Below are positions 1-11,889 of a DNA stretch of 64,000 nt, in pieces (position 1 is the first letter of the stretch; each line of letters begins with the position of its first letter). Under the pieces are notes generated by a model. The model was given only the letters and a program-made list of their open reading frames with translations. It searched no databases and was not told the origin of the DNA. This stretch comes from Osmia lignaria lignaria (taxonomy: Eukaryota > Arthropoda > Insecta > Hymenoptera > Megachilidae), in the NCBI RefSeq assembly GCF_051020975.1, contig NW_027478160.1:16824001-16888000 (forward strand), in the 5' to 3' direction. Position numbers and translations under genes: made by a program.

Positions 1-300
1 ATATATCAAGATATTTAAAAGTTCCGAAGCCGCACCAACATAATAGAGATACAGAAACACCGTGGCCCCTTTCTTTGAGATAACTCTGCACTATTGCGAG
101 CTGCAAATGCCACTTCCAGCTTAGCTGTGCAGTGGAAGAACAACAAGAAGAAGAAATATCTCGAAATATGTCCGTCAGGCCAGTTCCTTTGAGCTGAATC
201 TGCAAATATCTCGGAAACGAAGCGAGCTATGGCAAAATGTTAAGAGACGTTTTTTGTAGAGAATTATGTTTCCTACAATTTATGTTCTATGATATTTTTT
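1..300. repeat. Partial leading monomer, C class
   Basis: The window opens about 22 bp inside a monomer, at ATATATCAAG. The C-class tail CCAGTTCCTTTGAGCTGAA is present near 182-200, followed by GAGACGTTTTTTG and the ATTATGTTTCCTACAATT tail that normally precedes an A-class head. Its middle reads GCAGTGGAAG where other C monomers have GCAGAGGAAG, a private change. The array clearly continues to the left of the window. Confidence 0.95.
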
Positions 301-622
301 GATCAGAAGCGTAGTTTTCGAGATATATCGAGATATTTAAAAGTTCCGAAGCCGCACCAACATAATAAAGATACAGAAACACCGTGGCCCCTTTCTTTGA
401 GATAACTGTGCACTAGTGCGAGCCGCAAATGCCACTTCCAGCTTAGCTGTGCAGAAGAAGAACAACAAGAAGAAGAAATATCTCGAAATATGTCCGTCAG
501 GCCCCTTCCCTTGAGATAAATCTGCAAATATCTCGGAAACGAAGCGAGCTATGGCAAAATGTTAAGAGACCTTTTTTGTAGAGAATTAAGTTTCCTACTT
601 TTTATGTTCTATGATATTTTTT
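301..622. repeat. A-class monomer, reference copy
   Basis: This is the first complete unit. It shows the A-class head GATCAGAAGCGTAGTTTTCG, two direct CGAGATAT motifs (319-326 and 329-336), and the middle CACTAGTGCGAGCCGC. Two inverted ATATCTCG motifs lie at 478-485 and 528-535. An 11-bp perfect inverted repeat, TTTCGAGATAT against ATATCTCGAAA, is formed by the first motif and the one at 478. This copy also carries a rare AATAAA created by A at the usual AATAGA, and GATAACTGTGC instead of GATAACTCTGC. Confidence 0.95.
319..535. repeat. Four-fold CGAGATAT motif in inverted arrangement (example in unit 301)
   Basis: The 8-mer occurs at 319-326 and 329-336 on the plus strand and as ATATCTCG at 478-485 and 528-535. 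B-class units keep three of the four, because the second plus-strand copy reads CAAGATAT. The arms are about 140-200 bp apart, so they could pair in a single-stranded or transcribed state. Function is unknown. Confidence 0.7.
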
Positions 623-1910
623 GATCAGATGCGTAGTTCTCGAGATATATCAAGATATTTAAAAGTTCCGAAGCCGCACCAACATAATAGAGATACAGAA
701 ACACCGTGGCCCCTTTCTTTGAGATAACTCTGCACTATTGCGAGCTGGAAATGCCACTTCCAGTTTAGCTGTGCAGAAGAAGAACAACAAGAAGAAGAAA
801 TATCTCGAAATATGTCCGTTAGGCCCCTTCCCGTGAGATAAATCTGCAAATATCTCGGAAACGAAGCGAGCTATGGCAAAATGTTAAGAGACCTTATTTG
901 TAGAGAATTAAGTTTCCTACTTTTTACGTTCTATGATATTTTTTGATCAGATGCGTAGTTCTCGAGATATATCAAGATATTTAAAAGTTCCGAAACCGCA
1001 CCAACATAATAGAGATACAGAAACACCGTGGCCCCTTTCTTTGAGATATCTCTGCACTATTGCGAGCTGCAAATGCCACTTCCAGCTTAGCTGTGCAGAA
1101 GAAGAACAACAAGAAGAAGAAATATCTCGAAATATGTCCGTTAGGCCCCTTCCCGTGAGATAAATCTGCAAATATCTCGGAAACGAAGCGAGCTATGGCA
1201 AAATGTTAAGAGACCTTATTTGTAGAGAATTAAGTTTCCTACTTTTTACGTTCTATGATATTTTTTGATCAGATGCGTAGTTCTCGAGATATATCAAGAT
1301 ATTTAAAAGTTCCGAAACCGCACCAACATAATAGAGATACAGAAACACCGTGGCCCCTTTCTTTGAGATATCTCTGCACTATTGCGAGCTGCAAATGCCA
1401 CTTCCAGCTTAGCTGTGCAGAAGAAGAACAACAAGAAGAAGAAATATCTCGAAATATGTCCGTCAGGCCCCTTCCCTTGACATAAATCTGCAAATATCTC
1501 GGAAACGAAGCGAGCTATGGCAAAATGTTAAGAGACCTTATTTGTAGAGAATTAAGTTTCCTACTTTTTACGTTCTATGATATTTTTTGATCAGATGCGT
1601 AGTTCTCGAGATATATCAAGATATTTAAAAGTTCCGAAACCGCACCAACATAATAGAGATACAGAAACACCGTGGCCCCTTTCTTTGAGATATCTCTGCA
1701 CTATTGCGAGCTGCAAATGCCACTTCCAGCTTAGCTGTGCAGAAGAAGAACAACAAGAAGAAGAAATATCTCGAAATATGTCCGTCAGGCCCCTTCCCTT
1801 GAGATATATCTGCAAATATCTCGGAAACGAAGCGAGCTATGGCAAAATGTTAAGAGACCTTTTTTGTAGAGAATTATGTTTCCTACAATTCATGTTCTAT
1901 GATATTTTTT
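623..1910. repeat. N-class monomer followed by three B-like monomers with a GAGATATCTC palindrome
   Basis: Unit 623 has the N-class GCTGGAAATGCC and CAGTTTAG. Units 945, 1267 and 1589 share GTTCCGAAACCGC and GAGATATCTCTGC in place of GAGATAACTCTGC, which makes a perfect 10-bp palindrome containing an EcoRV site. Units 623 and 945 share the tail TTAGGCCCCTTCCCGTGAG, and the block shares CCTTATTTGTAG plus TTTTTACGTTC. These shared private changes show recent local spread by single-monomer duplication. The 1589 unit has GAGATATATCTGC, which removes a plus-strand stop and gives an incidental longer open frame. Confidence 0.9.
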
Positions 1911-3520
1911 GATCAGAAGCGTAGTTCTCGAGATATATCAAGATATTTAAAAGTTCCGAGGCCGCACCAACATAATAGAGATACAGAAACACCGTGGCCC
2001 CTTTCTTTGAGATAACTCTGCACTAGTGCGAGCCGCAAATGCCACTTCCAGCTTAGCTGTGCAGAAGAAGAACAACAAGAAGAAGAAATATCTCGAAATA
2101 TGTCCGTCAGGCCCCTTCCCTTGAGATAAATCTGCAAATATCTCGGAAACGAAGCGAGCTATGGCAAAATGTTAAGAGACCTTTTTTGTAGAGAATTAAG
2201 TTTCCTACTTTTTATGTTGTATGATATTTTTTGATCAGATGCGTAGTTCTAGAGATATATCAAGATATTTGAAAGTTCCGAAGCCGCACCAACATAATAG
2301 AGATACAGAAACACCGTGGCCCCTTTCTTTGAGATAACTCTGCACTATTGCGAGCTGCAAATGCCACTTCCAGCTTAGCTGTGCAGAGGAAGAACAACAA
2401 GAAGAAGAAATATCTCGAAATATGTCCGTCAGGCCAGTTCCTTTGAGCTGAATCTGCAAATATCTCGGAAACGAAGCGAGCTATGGCAGAATGTTAAGAG
2501 ACGTTTTTTATAGAGAATTATGTTTCCTACAATTTATGTTCTATGATATTTTTTGATCAGAAGCGTAGTTTTCGAGATATATCGAGATATTTAAAAGTTC
2601 CGAAGCCGCACCAACATAATAGGGATACAGAAACACCGTGGCCCCTTTCTTTGAGATAACTCTGCACTAGTGCGAGCCGCAAATGCCACTTCCAGCTTAG
2701 CTGTGCAGAAGAAGAACAACAAGAAGAAGAAATATCTCGAAATATGTCCGTCAGGCCCCTTCCCTTGAGATCAATCTGCAAATATCTCGGAAACGAAGCG
2801 AGCTATGGCAAAATGTTAAGAGACCTTTTTTGTAGAGAATTAAGTTTCCTACTTTTTATGTTCTATGATATTTTTTGATCAGATGCGTAGTTCTCGAGAT
2901 ATATCGAGATATTTAAAAGTTCCGAAGCCGCACCAACATAATAGAGATACAGAAACACCGTGGCCCCTTTCTTTGAGATAACTCTGCACTATTGCGAGCT
3001 GTAAATGCCACTTCCAGCTTAGCTGTGCAGAAGAAGAACAACAAGAAGAAGAAATATCTCGAAATATGTCCGTCAGGCCCCTTCCCTTGAGATATATCTG
3101 CAAATATCTCGGAAACGAAGCGAGCTATGGCAAAATGTTAAGATACCTTTTTTGTAGAGAATTATGTTTCCTACAATTTATGTTCTATGATATTTTTTGA
3201 TCAGAAGCGTAGTTTTCGAGATACATCGAGATATTTAAAAGTTCCGAAGCCGCACCAACATAATAGGGATACAGAAACACCGTGGCCCCTTTCTTTGAGA
3301 TAACTCTGCACTAGTGCGAGCCGCAAATGCCACTTCCAGCTGAGCTGTGCAGAAGAAGAACAACAAGAAGAAGAAATATCTCGAAATATGTCCGTCAGGC
3401 CCCATCCCTTGAGATAAATCTGCAAATATCTCGGAAACGAAGAGAGCTATGGCAAAATGTTAAGAGACCTTTTTTGTAGAGAATTAAGTTTCCTACTTTT
3501 CATGTTCTATGATATTTTTT
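1267..3520. repeat. Seven-monomer HOR, older duplication, copy 1
   Basis: The seven units are B-like, B-like, A, C, A, B, A (2254 bp). Private markers shared with the block at 3521 are CTTGACATAAATC in the first unit, GAGATATATCTGC in the second, ATATTTGAAAGTTCC and GGCAGAATG in the C unit, GCTGTAAATG in the B unit, and GATACATCGAG in the last A head. Several single-base differences separate the copies, so this duplication is older than those at 11.9 and 48.6 kb. Confidence 0.88.
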
Positions 3521-5774
3521 GATCAGATGCGTAGTTCTCGAGATATATCAAGATATTTAAAAGTTCCGAAACCGCACCAACATAATAGAGATACAGAAAC
3601 ACCGTGGCCCCTTTCTTTGAGATATCTCTGCACTATTGCGAGCTGCAAATGCCACTTCCAGCTTAGCTGTGCAGAAGAAGAACAACAAGAAGAAGAAATA
3701 TCTCGAAATATGTCCGTCAGGCCCCTTCCCTTGACATAAATCTGCAAATATCTCGGAAACGAAGCGACCTATGGCAAAATGTTAAGAGACCTTATTTGTA
3801 GAGAATTAAGTTTCCTACTTTTTACGTTCTATGATATTTTTTGATCAGATGCGTAGTTCTCGAGATATATCAAGATATTTAAAAGTTCCGAAACCGCACC
3901 AACATAATAGAGATACAGAAACACCGTGGCCCCTTTCTTTGAGATATCTCTGCACTATTGCGAGCTGCAAATGCCACTTCCAGCTTAGCTGTGCAGAAGA
4001 AGAACAACAAGAAGAAGAAATATCTCGAAATATGTCCGTCAGGCCCCTTCCCTTGAGATATATCTGCAAATATCTCGGAAACGAAGCGAGCTATGGCAAA
4101 ATGTTAAGAGACCTTTTTTGTAGAGAATTATGTTTCCTACAATTCATGTTCTATGATATTTTTTGATCAGAAGCGTAGTTCTCGAGATATATCAAGATAT
4201 TTAAAAGTTCCGAAGCCGCACCAACATAATAGAGATACAGAAACACCGTGGCCCCTTTCTTTGAGATAACTCTGCACTAGTGCGAGCCGCAAATGCCACT
4301 TCCAGCTTAGCTGTGCAGAAGAAGAACAACAAGAAGAAGAAATATCTCGAAATATGTCCGTCAGGCCCCTTCCCTTGAGATAAATCTGCAAATATCTCGG
4401 AAACGAAGCGAGCTATGGCAAAATGTTAAGAGACCTTTTTTGTAGAGAATTAAGTTTCCTACTTTTTATGTTCTATGATATTTTTTGATCAGATGCGTAG
4501 TTCTCGAGATATATCAAGATATTTGAAAGTTCCGAAGCCGCACCAACATAATAGAGATACAGAAACACCGTGGCCCCTTTCTTTGAGATAACTCTGCACT
4601 ATTGCGAGCTGCAAATGCCACTTCCAGCTTAGCTGTGCAGAGGAAGAACAACAAGAAGAAGAAATATCTCGAAATATGTCCGTCAGGCCAGTTCCTTTGA
4701 GCTGAATCTGCAAATATCTCGGAAACGAAGCGAGCTATGGCAGAATGTTAAGAGACGTTTTATATAGAGAATTATGTTTCCTACAATTTATGTTCTATGA
4801 TATTTTTTGATCAGAAGCGTAGTTTTCGAGATATATCGAGATATTTAAAAGTTCCGAAGCCGCACCAACATAATAGGGATACAGAAACACCGTGGCCCCT
4901 TTCTTTGAGATAACTCTGCACTAGTGCGAGCCGCAAATGCCACTTCCAGCTTAGCTGTGCAGAAGAAGAACAACAAGAAGAAGAAATATCTCGAAATATG
5001 TCCGTCAGGCCCCTTCCCTTGAGATAAATCTGCAAATATCTCGGAAACGAAGCGAGCTATGGCAAAATGTTAAGAGACCTTTTTTGTAGAGAATTAAGTT
5101 TCCTACTTTTTATGTTCTATGATATTTTTTGATCAGATGCGCAGTTCTCGAGATATATCAAGATATTTAAAAGTTCCGAAGCCGCACCAACATAATAGAG
5201 ATACAGAAACACCGTGGCCCCTTTCTTCGAGATAACTCTGCACTATTGCGAGCTGTAAATGCCACTTCCAGCTTAGCTGTGCAGAAGAAGAACAACAAGA
5301 AGAAGAAATATCTCGAAATATGTCCGTCAGGCCCCTTCCCTTGAGATATATCTGCAAATATCTCGGAAACGAAGCGAGCTATGGCAAAATGTTAAGAGAC
5401 CTTTTTTGTAGAGAATTATGTTTCCTACAATTTATGTTCTATGATATTTTTTGATCAGAAGCGTAGTTTTCGAGATACATCGAGATATTTAAAAGTTCCG
5501 AAGCCGCACCAACATAATAGAGATACAGAAACACCGTGGCCCCTTTCTTTGAGATAACTCTGCACTAGTGCGAGCCGCAAATGCCACTTCCAGCTTAGCT
5601 GTGCAGAAGAAGAACAACAAGAAGAAGAAATATCTCGGAATATGTCCGTCAGGCCCCTTCCCTTGAGATAAATCTGCAAATATCTCGGAAACGAAGCGAG
5701 CTATGGCAAAATGTTAAGAGACCTTTTTTGTACACAATTAAGTTTCCTACTTTTTATGTTCTATGATATTTTTT
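3521..5774. repeat. Seven-monomer HOR, older duplication, copy 2
   Basis: This block repeats the order and markers of 1267-3520. Differences include GAAGCGACC near 3765, GACGTTTTATATAG near 4754 where copy 1 has GACGTTTTTTATAG, and CTTCGAGATAAC near 5224. The last four units (C, A, B, A) run straight into the four-mer HOR that continues to the right, so the 7-mer is three B/A-type units plus one four-mer. Confidence 0.88.
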
Positions 5775-8700
5775 GATCAGATGCGTAGTTCTCGAGATAT
5801 ATCAAGATATTTAAAAGTTCCGAAGCCGCACCAACATAATAGAGATACAGAAACACCGTGGCCCCTTTCTTTGAGATAACTCTGCTCTATTGCGAGCTGC
5901 AAATGCCACTTCCAGCTTAGCTGTGCAGAAGAAGAACAACAAGAAGAAGAAATATCTCGAAATATGTCCGTCAGGCCAGTTCCTTTGAGCTGAATCTGCA
6001 AATATCTCGGAAACGAAGCGAGCTATGGCAAAATGTTAAGAGACGTTTTTTGTAGAGAGTTATGTTTCCTACAATTTATGTTCTATGATATTTTTTGATC
6101 AGAAGCGTAGTTTTCGAGATATATCGAGATATTTAAAAGTTCCGAAGCCGCACCAACATAATAGAGATACAGAAACACCGTGGCCGCTTTCTTTGAGATA
6201 ACTCTGCACTAGTGCGAGCCGCAAATGCCACTTCCAGCTTAGCTGTGCAGAAGAAGAACAACAAGAAGAAGAAATATCTCGAAATATGTCCGTCAGGCCC
6301 CTTCCCTTGAGATAAATCTTCAAATATCTCGGAAACGAAGCGAGCTATGGCAAAATGTTAAGAGACCTTTTTTGTAGAGAATTAAGTTTCCTACTTTTTA
6401 TCGTCTATGATATTTTTTGATCAGATGCGTAGTTCTCGAGATATATCAAGATATTTAAAAGTTCCGAAGCCGCACCAACATAATAGAGATACAGAAACAC
6501 CGTGGCCCCTCTCTTTGAGATAACTCTGCACTATTGCGAGCTGCAAATGCCACTTCCAGCTTAGCTGTGCAGAGGAAGAACAACAAGAAGAAGAAATATC
6601 TCGAAATACGTCCGTCAGGCCCCTTCCCTTGAGATAAATCTGCAAATATCTCGGAAACGAAGCGTGCTATGGCAAAATGTTTAGAGACCTTTCTTGTAGA
6701 GAATTAAGTTTCCTACTTTTTATGTAGTATGATATTTTTAGATCAGATGCGTAGTTCTCGAGATATATCAAGATATTTAAAAGTTCCGAAGCCGCACCAA
6801 CATAATAGAGATACAGAAACACCGTGGCCCCTTTCTTTGAGATAACTCTGCACTATTGCGAGCTGCAAATGCCACTTCCAGCTTAGCTGTGCAGAAGAAG
6901 AACAACAAGAAGAAGAAATATCTCGAAATATGTCCGTCAGGCCCCTTCCCTTGAGATATATCTGCAAATATCTCGGAAACGAAGCGAGCTATGGCAAAAT
7001 GTTAAGAGACCTTTTTTGTAGAGAATTATGTTTCCTACAATTTATGTTCTATGATATTTTTTGATCAGAAGCGTAGTTTTCGAGATACATCCAGATATTT
7101 AAAAGTTCCGAAGCCGCACCAACATAATAGAGATACAGAAACACCGTGGCCCCTTTCTTTGAGATAACTCTGCACTAGTGCGAGCCGCAAATGCCACTTC
7201 CAGCTTAGCTGTGCAGAAGAAGAACAACAAGAAGAAGAAATATCTCGAAATATGTCCGTCAGGCCCCTTCCCTTGAGATATATCTGCAAATATCTCGGAA
7301 ACGAAGCGAGCTATGGCAAAATGTTAAGAGACCTTTTTTGTAGAGAATTCTGTTTCCTACAATTTATGTTCTATGATATTTTTTTATCAGAAGCGTAGTT
7401 TTCGAGATATATCGAGATATTTAAAAGTTCCGAAGCCGCACCAACATAATAGGGATACAGAAACACCGTGGCCCCTTTCTTTGAGATAACTCTGCACTAT
7501 TGCGAGCTGCAAATGCCACTTCCAGCTTAGCTGTGCAGAGGAAGAACAACAAGAAGAAGAAATATCTCGAAATATGTCCGTCAGGCCAGTTCCTTTGAGC
7601 TGAATCTGCAAATATCTCGGAAACGAAGCGAGCTATGGCAGAATGTTAAGAGACGTTTTTTATAGAGAATTATGTTTCCTACAATTTATGTTCTATGATA
7701 TTTTTTGATCAGAAGCGTAGTTTTCGAGATATATCGAGATATTTAAAAGTTCCGAAGCCGCACCAACATAATAGGGATACAGAAACACCGTGGCCCCTTT
7801 CTTTGAGATAACTCTGCACTAGTGCGAGCCGCAAATGCCACTTCCAGCTTAGCTGTGCAGAAGAAGAACAACAAGAATAAGAAATATCTCGAAATATGTC
7901 CGTCAGGCCCCTTCCCTTGAGATAAATCTGCAAATATCTCGGAAACGAAGCGAGCTATGGCAAAATGTTAAGAGACCTTTTTTGTAGAGAATTAAGTTTC
8001 CTACTTTTTATGTTCTATGATATTTTTTGATCAGATGCGTAGTTCTCGAGATATATCAAGATATTTAAAAGTTCCGAAGCCGCACCAACATAATAGAGAT
8101 ACAGAAACACCGTGGCCCCTTTCTTTGAGATAACTCTGCACTATTGCGAGCTGTAAATGCCACTTCCAGCTTAGCTGTGCAGAAGAAGAACAACAAGAAG
8201 AAGAAATATCTCGAAATATGTCCGTCAGGCCCCTTCCCTTGAGATATATCTGCAAATATCTCGGAAACGAAGCGAGCTATGGCAAAATGTTAAGATACCT
8301 TTTTTGTAGAGAATTATGTTTCCTGCAATTTATGTTCTATGATATTTTTTGATCAGAAGCGTAGTTTTCGAGATACATCGAGATATTTAAAAGTTCCGAA
8401 GCCGCACCAACATAATAGGGATACAGAAACACCGTGGCCCCTTTCTTTGAGATAACTCTGCACTAGTGCGAGCCGCAAATGCCACTTCCAGCTTAGCTGT
8501 GCAGAAGAAGAACAACAAGAAGAAGAAATATCTCGAAATATGTCCGTCAGGCCCCTTCCCTTGAGATAAATCTGCAAATATCTCGGAAACGAAGCGAGCT
8601 ATGGCAAAATGTTGAGAGACCTTTTTTGTAGAGAATTAAGTTTCCTACTTTTTATGTTCTATGATATTTTTTGATCAGATGCGTAGTTCTCGAGATATAT

Positions 8701-10923
8701 CAAGATATTTAAAAGTTCCGAAGCCGCACCAACATAATAGAGCTACAGAAACACCGTGGCCCCTTTCTTTGAGATAACTCTGCACTATTGCGAGCTGCAA
8801 ATGCCACTTCCAACTTAGCTGTGCAGAGGAAGAACAACAAGAAGAAGAAATATCTCGAAATATGTCCGTCAGGCCAGTTCCTTTGAGCTGAATCTGCAAA
8901 TATCTCGGAAACGAAGCGAACTATGGCAAAATGTTAAGAGACGTTTTTTATAGAGAATTATGTTTCCTACAATTTATGTTGTATGATATTTTTTGATCAG
9001 AAGCGTAGTTTTCGAGATATATCGAGATATTTAAAAGTTCCGAAGCCGCACCAACATAATAGGGATACAGAAACACCGTGGCCCCTTTCTTTGAGATAAC
9101 TCTGCACTAGTGCGAGCCGCAAATGCCACTTCCAGCTTAGCTGTGCAGAAGAAGAACAACAAGAACAAGAAATATCTCGAAATATGTCCGTCAGGCCCCT
9201 TCCCTTGAGATAAATCTGCAAATATCTCGGAAACGAAGCGAGCTATGGCAAAATGTTAAGAGACCTTTTTTGTAGAGAATTAAGTTTCCTACTTTTTATG
9301 TTCTATGATATTTTTTGATCAGTTGCGTAGTTCTCGAGATATATCAAGATATTTAAAAGTTCCGAAGCCGCACCAACATAATAGAGATACAGAAACACCG
9401 TGGCCCCTTTCTTCGAGATAACTCTGCACTATTGCGAGCTGTAAATGCCACTTCCAGCTTAGCTGTGCAGAAGAAGAACAACAAGAAGAAGAAATATCTC
9501 GAAATATGTCCGTCAGGCCCCTTCCCTTGAGATATATCTGCAAATATCTCGGAAACGAAGCGAGCTATGGCAAAATGTTAAGAGACCTTTTTTGTAGAGA
9601 ATTATGTTTCCTACAATTTATGTTCTATGATATTTTTTGATCAGATGCGTAGTTCTCGAGATATATCAAGATATTTAAAAGTTCCGAAGCCGCACCAACA
9701 TAATAGAGATACAGAAACACCGTGGCCCCTTTCTTTGAGATAACTCTGCACTATTGCGAGCTGCAAATGCCACTTCCAGCTTAGCTGTGCAGAGGAAGAA
9801 CAACAAGAAGAAGAAATATCTCGAAATATGTCCGTCAGGCCAGTTCCTTTGAGCTGAATCTGCAAATATCTCGGAAACGAAGCGAGCTATGGCAAAATGT
9901 TAAGAGACCTTTTTTGTAGAGAATTATGTTTCCTACAATTTATGTTCTATGATATTTTTTGATCAGAAGCGTAGTTTTCGAGATACATCGAGATATTTAA
10001 AAGTTCCGAAGCCGCACCAACATAATAGGGATACAGAAACACCGTGGCCCCTTTCTTTCAGATAACTATGCACTATTGCGAGCTGCAAATGCCACTTCCA
10101 GCTTAGCTGTGCAGAAGAACAACAAGAAGAAGAAATATCTCGAAATATGTCCGTCAGGCCCCTTCCCTTGAGATAAATCTGCAAATATCTCGGAAACGAA
10201 GAGAGCTATGGCAAAATGTTAAGAGACTTTTTTTGTAGAGAATTAAGTTTCCTACTTTTTATGTTCTATGATGTTTTTTGATCTGATGCGTAGTTCTCGA
10301 GATATATCAAGATATTTAAAAGTTCCGAAGCCGCACCAACATAATAGAGATACAGAAACACCGTGGCCCCTTTCTTCGAGATAACTCTGCACTATTGCGA
10401 GCTGTAAATGCCACTTCCAGCTTAGCTGTGCAGAAGAAGAACAACAAGAAGAAGAAATATCTCGAAATATGTCCGTCAGGCCCCTTCCCTTGAGATATAT
10501 CTGCAAATATCTCGGAAACGAAGCGAGCTATGGCAAAATGTTAAGAGACCTTTTTTGTAGAGAATTATGTTTCCTACAATTTATGTTCTATGATATTTTT
10601 TGATCAGAAGCGTAGTTTTCGAGATACATCGAGATATTTAAAAGTTCCGAAGCCGCACCAACATAATAGAGATACAGAAACACCGTGGCCCCTTTCTTTG
10701 AGATAACTCTGCACTAGTGCGAGCCGCAAATGCCACTTCCAGCTTAGCTGTGCAGAAGAAGAACAACAAGAAGAAGAAATATCTCGAAATATGTCCGTCA
10801 GGCCCCTTCCCTTGAGATAAATCTGCAAATATCTCGGAAACGAAGCGAGCTATGGCAAAATGTTAAGAGACCTTTTTTGTACAGAATTAAGTTTCCTACT
10901 TTTTATGTTCTATGATATTTTTT
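4487..10923. repeat. Four-monomer HOR region, C-A-B-A, 1288-bp period
   Basis: Class order by unit start is: C 4487, A 4809, B 5131, A 5453; C 5775, A 6097, B 6419, B 6741, A 7063; C 7385, A 7707, B 8029, A 8351; C 8673, A 8995, B 9317; C 9639, A-like 9961, B 10280, A 10602. The fourth unit of a cycle usually carries the GATACATC head. The cycle is imperfect: one extra B is present at 6741 and one A is missing after 9317, as unequal exchange within the array would produce. C at 7385 has an A-type head. A diverged cycle also lies at 2233-3520. Confidence 0.85.
9961..10279. repeat. 319-bp monomer with 3-bp loss in the GAA tract
   Basis: Where other units read GCAGAAGAAGAACAAC this one reads GCAGAAGAACAAC, so one GAA triplet is missing. 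It is otherwise a hybrid, with an A-type head (GATACATC) and a B-type middle (CACTATTGCGAGCTGC). The tail carries GAAGAGAGC. Loss of one repeat unit in a triplet tract is typical of replication slippage. Confidence 0.93.
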
Positions 10924-11889
10924 GATCAGATGCGTAGTTCTCGAGATATATCAAGATATTTAAAAGTTCCGAAGCCGCACCAACATAATAGAGATACAGA
11001 AACACCGTGGCCCCTTCCTTTGAGATAACTCTGCACTATTGCGAGCTGCAAATGCCACTTCCAGCTTAGCTGTGCAGAGGAAGAACAACAAGAAGAAGAA
11101 ATATCTCGAAATATGTCCGTCAGGCCCCTTCCCTTGAGATAAATCTGCAAATATCTCGGAAACGAAGCGAGCTATGGCAAAATGTTAAGAGACCTTTTTT
11201 GTAGAGAATTATGTTTCCTACTTTTTATGTTCTATGATATTTTTTGATCAGACGCGTAGCTCTCGAGATATATCAAGATATTTAAAAGTTCCGAAGCCGC
11301 ACCAACATAATAGAGATACAGAAACACCGTGGCCCCTCTCTTTAAGATAACTCTGCACTATTGCGAGCTGGAAATGCCACTTCCAGTTTAGCTGTGCAGA
11401 AGAAGAACAACAAGAAGAAGAAATATCTCGAAATATGTCCGTTAGGCCCCTTCCCTTGAGATAAATCTGCAAATATCTCGGAAACGAAGCGAGCTATGGC
11501 AAAATGTTAAGAGACCTTTTTTGTAGAGAATTATGTTTCCTACTTTTTATGTTCTATGATATTTTTTGATCAGACGCGTAGCTCTCGAGATATATCAAGA
11601 TATTTAAAAGTTCCGAAGCCGCACCAACATAATAGAGATACAGAAACACCGTGGCCCCTCTCTTTGAGATAACTCTGCACTATTGCGAGCTGGAAATGCC
11701 ACTTCCAGTTTAGCTGTGCAGAAGAAGAACAACAAGAAGAAGAAATATCTCGAAATATGTCCGTTAGGCCCCTTCCCTTGAGATAAATCTGCAAATATCT
11801 CGGAAACGAAGCGAGCTATGGCAAAATGTTAAGAGACCTTTTTTGTAGAGAATTATGTTTCCTACTTTTTATGTTCTATGATATTTTTT
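10924..11889. repeat. B monomer followed by two near-identical N monomers
   Basis: The units at 11246 and 11568 are adjacent N-class copies with head GATCAGACGCGTAGCTCTCG, GCTGGAAATGCC, CAGTTTAG and GTTAGGCC. They differ by one base that I can see: TTTAAGATAAC near 11341 against TTTGAGATAAC. This is a single-monomer tandem duplication. The preceding B unit at 10924 has CCCCTTCCTTTGAG. Confidence 0.9.

Noticed and set aside
271..300. Rho-independent or Pol III terminator at the T-runs (CTTTTTTG and ATTTTTTGATC)
   Set aside because: T6 runs occur twice per monomer by composition. No stem precedes them and no RNA gene with internal promoter boxes was found.
364..369. Polyadenylation signal AATAAA
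   Set aside because: It appears only in a few units (301, 18652, 19296, 24126) as a one-base variant of AATAGA, within the satellite and without any gene upstream.
303..527. 74-residue minus-strand open frame with a cysteine/serine-rich segment, repeated in nearly every monomer
   Set aside because: It is a by-product of the repeat. Its length is fixed by the monomer and most differences between classes are amino-acid changing. It is lost in several units (41189, 41833, 43765, 46018, 47950, 56322, 58898, 61152), and there is no sign of splicing or a gene context.
1577..1912. 111-codon plus-strand open frame (also near 3831 and 57920)
   Set aside because: It exists only because GAGATATATCTGC in these units removes a stop codon present in most monomers. 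It runs across the repeat boundary and has no independent support.
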